Shown one piece after another: positions 1 to 9,489 of a DNA stretch of 64,000 bases. How positions within the stretch are numbered: the first letter of the stretch is position 1; every line of letters starts with the position of its first letter. Position numbers and translations under genes: made by a program. A model generated the notes under the pieces. The model was not told the DNA's origin and made no database searches. It worked only from the letters and a program-made list of their open reading frames with translations. Origin of the DNA: CAZNEZ01 sp964572475 (GTDB taxonomy: Bacteria > Bacillota > Clostridia > Lachnospirales > Lachnospiraceae); contig CAZNEZ010000003.1 of NCBI GenBank assembly GCA_964572475.1, positions 34,918-98,917 on the forward strand. The letters are read 5' to 3'.

Positions 1-1217
1 TCCCACTTATAACGCTGACACTGGCTATAGCATTACTTATTGGCAATGGTGGTACTGCAATGGCATCTATCAAGCTTGGTGAGAAAAAAGATGATGAAGC
101 AGAAAAAATATTAGGAAATTCATTTACAGCAGTTGTTATAATATCACTTATATTTTGTCTGGCATGCGCATTTGCATTTGAACCTGTACTTAAGATACTT
201 GGAGCTACAAGTACAGTTATGCCATTTGCCAAAAGATATATATCTATAATACTTATTGGAACAGTTTTCATGGGAATAGGCAGTGGACTTAGCGGATTCG
301 TCAGAGCTGACGGTGCACCAATGGTAAGTATGATAAGTCTTATAGTTGGCTGTCTTCTTAATGTTATTCTGGATCCTATATTTATATTTGGATGTAATAT
401 GGGAGTTACAGGTGCAGCACTTGGAACAATCATATCACAGATTGTTACAGCAGTTATAGTAATGTGGTATCTTATATTTAAAGGCAAATCAATGAGAATA
501 AAGGCTAAGAATTTAATAATTGACTTTGGTCTTACATTCAGATTTTGCGCGCTTGGATTATCCAGCTTTGTAACCCAGTTTGCAAATGCACTGGTACAGA
601 TTTGTATGAATCAGTCACTTGTTTATTATGGCAATAAAACAGCTGTTGGTGGTGATACTGCGATGACAGCGATGGGAATTATACTTAAGACTAATATGCT
701 TATAATTGGAGTGTGCGTGGGTATTGGTACAGGGGCACAGCCGATTCTTGGATATAACAAAGGGGCAGAGCATTATCACAGAGTAAAAGAGACATATATT
801 AAGAGTGTTAAGGCAGCTTCCATTGTATCAATCGTTGGCTGGGCGATAATACTATTCTTCCCTAGCGCGATAATGTCAATATATGGTAACAACGACCCAG
901 CTATGACAGATTTTGCATGTTATGCCATTAGGATATTTTTAGGTGGTGTGTTATGTGCAGGGTTTAACATTGTATCGAGTAATTATTTTCAGGCTATTGG
1001 TAAAGCAGGTGCAGCCTTTGTTATGTCAATGTCAAGACAGATTATTGCACTGATACCGCTTATGTTGATATTACCACTATTTATAGGATTAGATGGAATA
1101 TTATTTGCAGGATTATTTGCAGATGGAGTTGCGCTAATTATTGGAATTATCTTTGTAACAAGGGATATGAAAGAACTTAATAAGAGATTAAAAATAGAAA
1201 ATACTGTTATAGAATAA
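1..1217 (+). CDS. MATE-family multidrug/cation antiporter, 3' part
   Basis: The reading frame is open from base 3 with no start, so the N-terminal part lies outside the window; about 404 residues are present. The protein is a run of hydrophobic helices with the Gly/Pro-rich loops typical of MATE (NorM/DinF-like) exporters, which use a Na+ or H+ gradient to expel cationic drugs or metabolites. The visible part includes the segment IGNGGTAMASIKLG and the later QPILGYNKGA loop that recurs at the start of the second half of MATE proteins. It ends about 65 bases before the gltB promoter, with no strong terminator of its own. Substrate cannot be inferred. Confidence 0.9.
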   Translation, partial: PLITLTLAIALLIGNGGTAMASIKLGEKKDDEAEKILGNSFTAVVIISLIFCLACAFAFEPVLKILGATSTVMPFAKRYISIILIGTVFMGIGSGLSGFVRADGAPMVSMISLIVGCLLNVILDPIFIFGCNMGVTGAALGTIISQIVTAVIVMWYLIFKGKSMRIKAKNLIIDFGLTFRFCALGLSSFVTQFANALVQICMNQSLVYYGNKTAVGGDTAMTAMGIILKTNMLIIGVCVGIGTGAQPILGYNKGAEHYHRVKETYIKSVKAASIVSIVGWAIILFFPSAIMSIYGNNDPAMTDFACYAIRIFLGGVLCAGFNIVSSNYFQAIGKAGAAFVMSMSRQIIALIPLMLILPLFIGLDGILFAGLFADGVALIIGIIFVTRDMKELNKRLKIENTVIE

Positions 1218-1282
1218 TCAGACAACTATAGGTAGATATACTAAAATGATAAATTATCTGACAATTTGTTAAAAAGTTTTTA

Positions 1283-1311
1283 TTTACAAATTAAGAATCA
1301 TGTAGTATAGT
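1283..1311 (+). promoter_or_regulatory. Predicted sigma-A promoter of gltBD
   Basis: TTTACA (1283-1288), 17-bp spacer, TATAGT (1306-1311). The predicted start near 1318 puts the hairpin at 1330-1357 inside the gltB leader RNA. Confidence 0.6.
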
Positions 1312-1329
1312 ATAAAAAAACCCAAAGGC

Positions 1330-1362
1330 GGGACATATAGCGAAAGCTATGTGTCCCTTTTT
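1330..1362 (+). terminator. Intrinsic terminator or attenuator in the gltB leader
   Basis: A 12-bp stem (1330-1341 with 1346-1357, one G-U pair) capped by a GAAA tetraloop is followed by five T. It lies downstream of the predicted gltB promoter, so it can act as an attenuator of gltBD. It can also stop readthrough from the MATE gene. Confidence 0.65.
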
Positions 1363-1411
1363 GTGTCTATAAGAATCTTTTTAGATACAGCTTAGAAAAG
1401 GAAGGATTATT

Positions 1412-4400
1412 ATGAAACAGACAAAAGGATTGTATGATGCCAGATTTGAACATGATAACTGTGGAATTGGTGCAGTTGTTAATATCAAAGGTATTAAAAC
1501 ACATAAAACAGTTGAAGACGCTTTAAGAATAGTAGAAAATCTTGAACATAGAGCAGGAAAAGATGCAGAAGGAAAGACTGGAGATGGAGTCGGTATACTT
1601 TTACAGATATCACATAAGTTTTTTCAGAAAGCGCTAAAGACTCTTGGTATAGATCTTGTACATGAAAGAGATTACGGAATTGGTATGTTTTTCTTTCCAC
1701 AAGATGAGCTTAAAAGAAATCAGGCCAAAAAGATGTTTGAGATTATAGTAGAAAAAGAAGGGCTTGAATTCATGGGCTGGAGAACAGTTCCAACCCAGTC
1801 TGAGGTACTTGGTACAAAGGCAATCGAATGTATGCCATATATTATGCAGGGATTTGTTAAGAGACCAGATGATGTGAAAAGAGGTCTTGATTTTGACAGA
1901 AGGCTCTATGTAATAAGAAGAGTATTTGAACAATCTAACGATAATACTTATGTTGTATCTCTTTCCAGTAGAACTATAGTATATAAAGGAATGTTCTTAG
2001 TAGGGCAGCTTAGACAGTTCTTCTTAGATCTTCAGAATCAGGATTACGAATCAGCAATAGCTATGGTACATTCGAGATTTAGTACCAATACTAATCCTAG
2101 CTGGCAGCGTGCACATCCAAACAGATTAATGGTTCATAATGGTGAGATTAATACAATTCGTGGAAATGCAGACAACATGCTTGCCAGAGAAGAAACAATG
2201 GCTTCTGAATATTTAAAAGGTGATATGCATAAAGTAATTCCTGTTGTTAATACAGAGGGTTCTGATTCAGCAATGCTTGACAATACACTAGAATTCTTAG
2301 TAATGAGTGGAATGGAGCTTCCCCTTGCTGTTATGATTACAATACCTGAACCATGGAGTAACAACAAGACTATGAATCAGAAGAAACGAGATTTTTACCA
2401 ATACTATGCGACTATGATGGAGCCTTGGGATGGACCGGCATCAATTCTTTTTTCAGATGGCGATATTATGGGTGCAGTTCTTGATAGAAATGGACTTAGA
2501 CCTTCACGTTATTATATTACAAAAGATGATAATCTTATTCTTTCATCAGAAGTTGGAGTACTTGAGATTGCGCCATCAATGATTGTAAAAAAGGAAAGAT
2601 TAAGACCAGGAAAAATGCTTTTAGTTGATACTGTAAAAGGTGAGCTGATTGATGATGATAAAATTAAAGAGCGTTATGCAGGAAAGCAGCCATATGGCGA
2701 ATGGTTAAATAATAATCTTGTAAATCTTAAAGATTTGAAGATTCCTAATAAAAAGGTAGAAGAATATTCAGTGGAAGATAAAAAAAGGCTTCAAAAGGCA
2801 TTTGGATATACCTATGAAGAGTTAAAGACATCTATACTTCCAATGGCGCAAAATGGAGCAGAACCAATTTCTGCTATGGGAACTGACAGCCCACTGGCAG
2901 TTCTATCAAACAGGCATCAGCCATTGTTTAATTACTTTAAACAGTTATTTGCACAGGTTACTAATCCACCTATAGACGCAATCCGTGAAAAGGTTGTAAC
3001 ATCAACAACGGTTTATATTGGTGAAGATGGTAACATACTTGAAGAAAAACCAGAGAATTGTCAGGTATTAAAGGTCAATAATCCAATTCTTACAAGTACC
3101 GACCTTCTTAAGATTAAGAATATGAATGTACCAGGATTCAGAGTTGAAGAAATTCCTATAATATATTATAAAAATACATCACTTGAAAGAGCTATTGAAC
3201 ATTTATTTGTAGAGGCGGACAGAGCGCATAGAGATGGTGCTAATATCCTTATCCTTTCAGATAGAGGAGTAGATGAGAACCATGTTGCTATTCCATCGCT
3301 GCTTGCAGTATCAGCATTACATCAGCATTTAGTAATTACTAAAAAGAGAACTTCACTTGCGATTATCCTTGAAAGCGGCGAGCCAAGAGAAGTACATCAT
3401 TTTGCTACATTATTAGGATATGGTGCGTGCGCAATAAATCCATATCTGGCACAGGATACAATTAAGCAGTTAATTGATTCAGATATGCTTGATAAAGATT
3501 ACTATGCAGCAGTAAATGATTATAATAATGCGGTATTACAAGGAATAGTTAAGATTGCATCTAAGATGGGAATTTCAACTATACAGTCATACCAAGGTTC
3601 GCAGATATTTGAAGCAATTGGTATCTCAGAAGATGTTATTTCTAAATATTTTACAAATACTGTCAGCAGAATCGGAGGTATATCGCTTAAAGATATAGAA
3701 AAAGAAGTAAATGACCTTCATTCTACAGCATTTGACCCATTAGAATTAGGTGTTGACCTTACTATTGAAAGTATGGGAACACACAAATTCAGAAGTGGGA
3801 AAGAAGAACATTTATATAATCCTAAGACAATTCACCTTCTTCAGGAATCCACAAGAACAGGTGATTATAAGCTATTTAAAGAATATACAAAGGCAATCAA
3901 TGAAGAAATTGAACCAGTTAATCTAAGAGGACTTATGGATTTTAACTTCCCAGAGAAAGGAATTTCCATTGATGAAGTTGAAAGTGTAGATTCTATTGTA
4001 AAGAGATTCAAGACAGGAGCTATGTCATACGGCTCTATTTCGCAGGAAGCACATGAAACACTGGCTATAGCTATGAATACTATTCATGGTAAGTCAAATA
4101 GTGGTGAAGGTGGCGAAAGCCTTGAAAGGCTTGAAACAGGTGCAGACGGACTTAATAAATGTTCAGCTATTAAGCAGGTTGCATCAGGACGTTTTGGAGT
4201 AACTTCAAGATATCTTGTTAGTGCAAATGAGATTCAAATAAAGATGGCGCAGGGTGCTAAACCTGGAGAAGGTGGACATTTACCTGGTAAAAAGGTATAT
4301 CCATGGGTTGCAAAGACAAGACATTCAACACCAGGGGTAAGTCTTATTTCACCACCACCACATCATGATATTTATTCAATTGAGGATCTTGCACAGCTTA

Positions 4401-5935
4401 TATATGACTGTAAAAATGCCAATACAGATGCAAGGATTTCAGTTAAGCTTGTATCAGAAGCAGGTGTTGGTACGGTTGCGGCTGGTGTTGCCAAAGCAGG
4501 TGCACAGGTAATTCTTATATCTGGATATGATGGTGGTACAGGAGCTGCACCTAGAAACTCAATATATAATGCAGGACTTCCATGGGAGCTTGGACTTGCA
4601 GAAGCACATCAGACACTTATAATGAATGGTCTTAGAAATAAGGTTGTTGTTGAAACTGATGGTAAGTTAATGAGTGGCAGAGATGTATTAGTAGCAGCTT
4701 TATTAGGAGCAGAAGAATATGGATTTGCTACGGCACCACTTATTACGATGGGCTGTGTAATGATGAGAGTATGTAATCTGGATACATGTCCAGTCGGTGT
4801 TGCTACTCAGAATCCTGAACTTAGAAAAAGATTCATGGGCAAGCCAGAATATGTTATTAACTTTATGAAATTCATTGCAGAAGAATTAAGAGAATATATG
4901 GCTGAACTTGGAATTCGTACAGTTGATGAGCTAGTTGGCAGAAGTGATTTCTTAAAGACTAAAGAAAATCTTAGTGAAAGAGCAGCAAAGATTGACCTTT
5001 CAAAGATTCTTTGTACGGAATATAGCAAAGAAAAGATAGTATACAATAAGAAAAATGTATATGATTTTCAACTTGATAAGACACTGGATGAAAAAGTACT
5101 GGTTAAAAAACTGAAGGCAGATATTCTTGCTAAAAAGAAGAAGAGTATTGAACTCGATGTTTCTAATACAGACAGGTCATTTGGTACAATATTTGGTTCG
5201 GAAATTACAAAAGCCCATAGTGAAGGACTTGAACCTGACACATTTACCATTAAATGTAAGGGTGCAGGCGGACAGAGCTTTGGAGCATTTATTCCAAAAG
5301 GATTAACGCTTGAACTTACAGGCGATAGTAATGATTATTTTGGAAAAGGATTGTCAGGAGGTAAACTTATAGTTTATCCACCTGCTGGAACTATCTTTAA
5401 AAAAGATGAAAACATTATTATTGGAAACGTTGCATTATACGGAGCAACAAGTGGTGAAGCTTATATTAATGGCGTTGCAGGAGAGCGTTTCTGTGTAAGA
5501 AATTCAGGAGCTACAGCAGTTGCTGAAGGAGTTGGAGATCATGGCTGTGAGTATATGACAGGTGGTAGAGTTGTCATCATCGGTAAGGTAGGAAAGAATT
5601 TTGCAGCAGGTATGAGTGGCGGCGTAGCATATGTACTTGATGAAGAGAGAGACCTATATACCAAGCTAAATAAGCAGCTTGTTTCAGCGTATGAAGTAAC
5701 ATCAAAATATGATGTATTAGACTTAAAGGAAATGATTCAGAATCATGTAGCATATACAAATTCTGAAAAAGGTAAAGAAATACTTGATAACTTTGGAGAT
5801 TATCTTCCTAACTTTAAGAAGATTATTCCACATGACTATGAAAAAATGCTTATGGCAATAGTTCAGATGGAAGAAAAAGGACTTAGCAGCGAGCAGGCAC
5901 AGATTGAAGCATTTTATGCTATGACAAAGAATTAG
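1412..5935 (+). CDS. gltB: Glutamate synthase (NADPH) large subunit
   Basis: This is the large GOGAT subunit: it hydrolyses glutamine and transfers the ammonia to 2-oxoglutarate, giving glutamate with electrons supplied by GltD. The 1507-residue length is normal. A 16-residue propeptide precedes Cys17 in the motif DNCGIGA, the N-terminal nucleophile of the class-II amidotransferase domain. A central domain and an FMN domain (GEGGHLPGKKV, then HDIYSIEDLAQLIYD) follow. The 3Fe-4S ligands are C1115-x5-C1121-x4-C1126. The C-terminal third carries the Gly-rich beta-helix repeats (GGxxxG type). An AAGGAAGG ribosome site lies 7 bases before ATG. It forms an operon with gltD (12-bp gap). Confidence 0.98.
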   Translation: MKQTKGLYDARFEHDNCGIGAVVNIKGIKTHKTVEDALRIVENLEHRAGKDAEGKTGDGVGILLQISHKFFQKALKTLGIDLVHERDYGIGMFFFPQDELKRNQAKKMFEIIVEKEGLEFMGWRTVPTQSEVLGTKAIECMPYIMQGFVKRPDDVKRGLDFDRRLYVIRRVFEQSNDNTYVVSLSSRTIVYKGMFLVGQLRQFFLDLQNQDYESAIAMVHSRFSTNTNPSWQRAHPNRLMVHNGEINTIRGNADNMLAREETMASEYLKGDMHKVIPVVNTEGSDSAMLDNTLEFLVMSGMELPLAVMITIPEPWSNNKTMNQKKRDFYQYYATMMEPWDGPASILFSDGDIMGAVLDRNGLRPSRYYITKDDNLILSSEVGVLEIAPSMIVKKERLRPGKMLLVDTVKGELIDDDKIKERYAGKQPYGEWLNNNLVNLKDLKIPNKKVEEYSVEDKKRLQKAFGYTYEELKTSILPMAQNGAEPISAMGTDSPLAVLSNRHQPLFNYFKQLFAQVTNPPIDAIREKVVTSTTVYIGEDGNILEEKPENCQVLKVNNPILTSTDLLKIKNMNVPGFRVEEIPIIYYKNTSLERAIEHLFVEADRAHRDGANILILSDRGVDENHVAIPSLLAVSALHQHLVITKKRTSLAIILESGEPREVHHFATLLGYGACAINPYLAQDTIKQLIDSDMLDKDYYAAVNDYNNAVLQGIVKIASKMGISTIQSYQGSQIFEAIGISEDVISKYFTNTVSRIGGISLKDIEKEVNDLHSTAFDPLELGVDLTIESMGTHKFRSGKEEHLYNPKTIHLLQESTRTGDYKLFKEYTKAINEEIEPVNLRGLMDFNFPEKGISIDEVESVDSIVKRFKTGAMSYGSISQEAHETLAIAMNTIHGKSNSGEGGESLERLETGADGLNKCSAIKQVASGRFGVTSRYLVSANEIQIKMAQGAKPGEGGHLPGKKVYPWVAKTRHSTPGVSLISPPPHHDIYSIEDLAQLIYDCKNANTDARISVKLVSEAGVGTVAAGVAKAGAQVILISGYDGGTGAAPRNSIYNAGLPWELGLAEAHQTLIMNGLRNKVVVETDGKLMSGRDVLVAALLGAEEYGFATAPLITMGCVMMRVCNLDTCPVGVATQNPELRKRFMGKPEYVINFMKFIAEELREYMAELGIRTVDELVGRSDFLKTKENLSERAAKIDLSKILCTEYSKEKIVYNKKNVYDFQLDKTLDEKVLVKKLKADILAKKKKSIELDVSNTDRSFGTIFGSEITKAHSEGLEPDTFTIKCKGAGGQSFGAFIPKGLTLELTGDSNDYFGKGLSGGKLIVYPPAGTIFKKDENIIIGNVALYGATSGEAYINGVAGERFCVRNSGATAVAEGVGDHGCEYMTGGRVVIIGKVGKNFAAGMSGGVAYVLDEERDLYTKLNKQLVSAYEVTSKYDVLDLKEMIQNHVAYTNSEKGKEILDNFGDYLPNFKKIIPHDYEKMLMAIVQMEEKGLSSEQAQIEAFYAMTKN

Positions 5936-5947
5936 GAGGAAAATGGA

Positions 5948-7432
5948 ATGGGTAAACCAACAGGATTTTTAGAATATGAGCGTGAGCAAAGCACGTCAGT
6001 TTCACCTAAGAACAGAATTAAAAACTTTAACGAATTCCATACACCTTTGACTAAGGAACATCAGCAGCTTCAGGGAGCAAGATGTATGGATTGTGGAGTT
6101 CCTTTCTGCCAGTCAGGAATGACAATAGGGGGTGTGACCTCAGGATGTCCACTTAACAATCTTATTCCCGAATGGAATGATTTAATCTACAATGGCAACT
6201 GGGAACAGGCATACAACAGACTTATGAAGACAAATAATTTTCCTGAATTTACAGCCAGAGTATGTCCAGCATTGTGCGAGGCAGCCTGTACATGTGGTCT
6301 TCATGACAAGCCTGTATCTGTTAAGGAAAATGAGTATGGAATTATCGAAAATGCTTATAAAGAAGGATATGCAGACGCAAATCCTCCGAAAGTAAGAACA
6401 GATAAAAAAATAGCGGTAATCGGTTCAGGACCGGCAGGTCTTGCAGCGGCAGACCAGTTGAACAGACGAGGTCATAATGTAACTGTATTTGAAAGGTCAG
6501 ACAGAGTTGGCGGACTTCTTATGTATGGTATTCCTAATATGAAACTTGGAAAAGAAGTCATAGATAGAAAGATTAATATTATGAAAGAAGAGGGTATTAC
6601 TTTTATCACTGCTGCTAATGTTGGAAAAGATATTAAGGCAGCTGATCTTCTTAAAGACTATGATAAGGTTATTCTTGCCTGTGGAGCTTCAAAACCTCGT
6701 GATATTAAGGTACCTGGAAGAGAGGCAAAGGGAATATATTTTGCAGTAGATTTTCTTAAATCGACCACTAAGAGTTTGCTTGATACTGAACTGAAGGAGG
6801 GTATATTTATCACAGCCAAGAATAAAAAAGTTATAGTTATCGGCGGTGGTGATACAGGCAATGACTGTGTTGGAACATCAATGAGACATGGCGCCAAATC
6901 AGTTCTTCAGCTTGAGATGATGCCAAAGCTTCCAGAGTCAAGAAGTGAGACAAATCCATGGCCACAGTGGCCAAGAGTCTTAAAAACTGATTATGGTCAG
7001 GAGGAAGCTATATCAGTATTTGGCACTGATCCTAGAGCATATCAGACAACGGTTAAAGAGTTTATTGCTGATAAAGCAGGTAATCTTATTAAGGTAAAGC
7101 TTGTTAAGCTTGAGCAAATCTTTGACAAAAAGACTGGCAGAATGCAGATGAAAGAGGTTGAAGGAAGTGAATATTCTGTTGAAGCCGACCTGGTTCTTAT
7201 AGCAGCCGGATTTCTTGGAAGTGAAGAATATGTTACAAAAGCATTTTCAGTAGATATAGATGCTAGAACTAACGTGGCTACAGTCCATGGTAAATATGCA
7301 ACAAATGTTCCAAATGTATTTACAGCAGGAGATATGCACAGAGGACAGTCCTTAGTAGTATGGGCTATCCGTGAGGGACGTGAGGTTGCAAGAGAAGTTG
7401 ACTATAGTTTAATGGGTTACAGCAATATATAG
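5948..7432 (+). CDS. gltD: Glutamate synthase (NADPH) small subunit
   Basis: The 494-residue FAD protein passes electrons from NAD(P)H to GltB. The N-terminus holds the Fe-S cysteines C46, C49, C54 and C67, plus a second cluster in CPALCEAACTCG near residues 100-110. Two Rossmann motifs follow: VIGSGPAGLAAA (about residue 155, FAD) and VIGGGDTGNDCVG (about 297, NADPH). The C-terminal VFTAGDMHRGQSLVVWAI is the usual FAD-binding end. The start has a TAGGAGGA ribosome site overlapping the gltB stop region, so the two subunits are cotranslated. Confidence 0.97.
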   Translation: MGKPTGFLEYEREQSTSVSPKNRIKNFNEFHTPLTKEHQQLQGARCMDCGVPFCQSGMTIGGVTSGCPLNNLIPEWNDLIYNGNWEQAYNRLMKTNNFPEFTARVCPALCEAACTCGLHDKPVSVKENEYGIIENAYKEGYADANPPKVRTDKKIAVIGSGPAGLAAADQLNRRGHNVTVFERSDRVGGLLMYGIPNMKLGKEVIDRKINIMKEEGITFITAANVGKDIKAADLLKDYDKVILACGASKPRDIKVPGREAKGIYFAVDFLKSTTKSLLDTELKEGIFITAKNKKVIVIGGGDTGNDCVGTSMRHGAKSVLQLEMMPKLPESRSETNPWPQWPRVLKTDYGQEEAISVFGTDPRAYQTTVKEFIADKAGNLIKVKLVKLEQIFDKKTGRMQMKEVEGSEYSVEADLVLIAAGFLGSEEYVTKAFSVDIDARTNVATVHGKYATNVPNVFTAGDMHRGQSLVVWAIREGREVAREVDYSLMGYSNI

Positions 7433-7441
7433 ATGTGAAAG

Positions 7442-7613
7442 TCTGTATGTCATATAAATATGTATCATTCGTATACATATTACAGTATTTGGAAGAACAG
7501 AAACACTGATTCCCCAAATTGCTCACACGATTTTCAGAATGGATGGGCTTCTACGTACTGTAGTTGGATATTATTGATAGGATGGTACGTCTTTATATGG
7601 CATACAGATTTTT
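7442..7613 (+). ncRNA. Candidate structured RNA of unknown class between gltD and lepB
   Basis: A 17-bp closing stem (7442-7458 with 7592-7608, one G-U pair) encloses about 130 nt and is followed by five T. Inside are a 9-bp hairpin (7457-7465 with 7473-7481), which shares two bases with the closing stem, and a 6-bp pair (7553-7558 with 7585-7590). It lies upstream of the lepB promoter, so it is either the 3' end of the gltBD transcript or a separate small RNA. I do not recognise the class. Confidence 0.4.
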
Positions 7614-7657
7614 AGGTTAAGGTAATTGTAAAATAAACGTGAATTGTTTAATTCTTA

Positions 7658-7686
7658 TTGTTATATATCTACAAAAGTGGTACAAT
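7658..7686 (+). promoter_or_regulatory. Predicted promoter of lepB
   Basis: TTGTTA (7658-7663), 17-bp spacer, TACAAT (7681-7686). It lies inside the open frame that extends upstream of lepB, which supports the downstream start at 7717. Confidence 0.6.
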
Positions 7687-7716
7687 CAGACATGCAAAAG
7701 TAAGTTGGAGGTAGCA

Positions 7717-8526
7717 ATGGATAAAGAAAAAGATGAAGAATTAAAGTCTGATGGTTTCGAGATATTTGATGGATATAATGATGAAGATCTGATGTCTAGT
7801 GAGATAGTTGATATAGATGATGATTCAAGTAATGATAACAATATAGAGAATACAGATATTACTTCTGATAATTATAATAATGAGATTTCAGATGATATAT
7901 ACGAAGATATTGATAATGATAAAAGTGATATAAAAGATAAAGAAAAAGATGAAGAATTTAACCTTAAAGCGGAGATATGGAGCTGGGTTAAGATGCTTAT
8001 TATTGCAGCACTTATTGCATTCGTTATAGACCGATTCATAATAGTTAATGCTACTGTACCTACAGGCTCTATGGAGAATACAATCATGACAGGAAGCAGA
8101 ATGGTTGGATTTAGATTTTCTTATTTATTTGATGATCCTGAAAGAGGAGATATTGTAATATTTAAGTATCCTCTTGATGAGAGTCAGAATTATGTTAAGA
8201 GAATTATAGGATTACCTGGTGAAACTGTTAAGATTAACAATGGACAGATATATATATATGATTCAGAAGGAGGACTTATAGAAGGACCACTTCAGGAAGA
8301 TTATCTTAAGGAAGTATGGATTAATGGTACAGGACCTTATGAATTTAACATACCTGAAGGTAAGTATTTAATGCTTGGAGATAATAGAAACTACTCATCT
8401 GATGCAAGAGTATGGCCGTCTTTAAAGGAATATGAAGAAGGCGATGAGTATGTAAGTAAAGACAAGATTTTGGGTAAAGCTTTATTTACTTATTGGCCAC
8501 TTAGCAATATTGGAATATTAGAATAA
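7717..8526 (+). CDS. lepB: Signal peptidase I with acidic N-terminal extension
   Basis: A type I signal peptidase (S26) of 269 residues that removes signal peptides outside the membrane. The Ser-Lys dyad is S118 in PTGSMENT and K161 in YVKRIIGLPGE; GDNRNYSSDARVW is the conserved C-terminal box. One membrane helix spans about residues 88-110. Before it lies a roughly 85-residue segment made almost only of Asp, Glu, Asn, Ser and Ile, predicted cytoplasmic and unusual for this enzyme. The start at 7717 has GGAGG five bases upstream. An in-frame ATG at 7639 lies before the predicted promoter and was not used. Confidence 0.95.
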   Translation: MDKEKDEELKSDGFEIFDGYNDEDLMSSEIVDIDDDSSNDNNIENTDITSDNYNNEISDDIYEDIDNDKSDIKDKEKDEEFNLKAEIWSWVKMLIIAALIAFVIDRFIIVNATVPTGSMENTIMTGSRMVGFRFSYLFDDPERGDIVIFKYPLDESQNYVKRIIGLPGETVKINNGQIYIYDSEGGLIEGPLQEDYLKEVWINGTGPYEFNIPEGKYLMLGDNRNYSSDARVWPSLKEYEEGDEYVSKDKILGKALFTYWPLSNIGILE

Positions 8527-8547
8527 TATAATAGAATATTAACAGAT

Positions 8548-8627
8548 ATATAAAAAGTGCTTGAATTGTACAGATACCAGTAAAGTTTAACTTATTGGAG
8601 CCGTATCAATGAAAGCACTTTTTATAT
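8548..8627. terminator. Long imperfect hairpin, probable bidirectional terminator
   Basis: A 15-bp perfect outer stem (8548-8562 with 8613-8627) ends in A-run/T-run arms. The 50-nt interior also pairs, for example 7 bp around CCAGTAA and TTATTGG. It separates lepB (plus) from the convergent GNAT gene (minus). Confidence 0.55.
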
Positions 8628-8660
8628 GGAATAGGAAACTACATAATATAGTAAATCAAT

Positions 8661-8684
8661 TAAAAGAAAAACTGCTTTGCAGTT
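8661..8684 (-). terminator. Intrinsic terminator of the GNAT gene
   Basis: On the minus strand a 6-bp stem (8679-8684 with 8670-8675, 3-nt loop) is followed by TTTTCTTTT, about 30 bases after the stop codon of the acetyltransferase. Confidence 0.6.
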
Positions 8685-8713
8685 CAAAAAATTCACGATG
8701 GTGAGAGATTTAT

Positions 8714-9469
8714 CTATACCATATAATAATCTATCTGTGAAGAATGAATAAATCCATGATGTGAATACATTGCATAAGCAGCTGTATTTTGTGAACTTAC
8801 TTCAAGAAGGATTCTGTGACATCCACTGTTAATAAGTTCATCAAGGACAAGCAATAAAGTTTCTGTGCCATATCCTTTGCCACGTTCTTTGGCTAATACT
8901 TCAAATTCATATATGGTAGCTGCACCACGAATATGTTCTACTTTGCAACTTCCAACTTGCAGTTCACCGTGAAAACTAGAGAAGTATTCTGTCTGATTAA
9001 TGGTATCAGACATGATAGTAAGAGAATGCTTAGGATTAGGCTCAAGAGACATATTATATTCCATCATAAATTCAGAATTCAAAAAAGAACCACCGACTGA
9101 ATGAATAGCAGAAACACCAGATAGGCTTGCAGGATCATTAACTATTAAGATTTTTTTGATTCCGTAACTGTTAATCTTCTTAACAGCCAAGTTGTATAGT
9201 TCTTTAAAATATCCGTTATTTCTATATTCGGGAAGAGTATTAGCATATATCTCACATTCTCCCTCATCAGGGATAAATATGGAAAGAAAGCTAATAAGTG
9301 TGCTGCTTTCATACATTAAAAAGAAGCATGGAAAATTAGTATATACATTCATCTCAGGTTCTAAAAAAGCTATACCATCAGAGTTGTCGGCTTCTCTACA
9401 AATATCAATTAAACTACGGGCATCGTGATATTGATTAGAAGATAATATATTAGTATTTATGATGTTCAT
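8714..9469 (-). CDS. GNAT-family N-acetyltransferase
   Basis: A 251-residue protein with a GCN5-type acetyltransferase fold. The C-terminal half carries the acetyl-CoA motif as AKERGKGYGTETLLL, followed by the beta-bulge region with NTAAYAMYSHHGF. The N-terminal half (IFIPDEGECEIYANTLPEYRNNGYF) looks like a second, weaker GNAT half, so it may be a tandem-GNAT protein. The substrate cannot be told. It is a single gene transcribed toward lepB; the ribosome site AAGGAG lies at 9477-9482. Confidence 0.85.
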   Translation of the reverse strand: MNIINTNILSSNQYHDARSLIDICREADNSDGIAFLEPEMNVYTNFPCFFLMYESSTLISFLSIFIPDEGECEIYANTLPEYRNNGYFKELYNLAVKKINSYGIKKILIVNDPASLSGVSAIHSVGGSFLNSEFMMEYNMSLEPNPKHSLTIMSDTINQTEYFSSFHGELQVGSCKVEHIRGAATIYEFEVLAKERGKGYGTETLLLVLDELINSGCHRILLEVSSQNTAAYAMYSHHGFIHSSQIDYYMV

Positions 9470-9489
9470 CTTAAAACTCCTTTTTCTAT

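Noticed and set aside
7578..7600. Resemblance of AGGATGGTACG to a T-box sequence
   Set aside because: The T-box core AGGGTGGNACCGCG is not matched, no specifier stem is recognisable, and the next gene is a signal peptidase.
7442..7613. Identity of the gltD-lepB element as 6S RNA
   Set aside because: The 9-bp hairpin next to the closing stem and the multi-branch layout do not fit the long rod with central bubble of 6S RNA.
7639..7716. Upstream extension of lepB starting at ATG 7639
   Set aside because: The predicted promoter (7658-7686) lies inside it and the good ribosome site is at 7707-7711, before ATG 7717.
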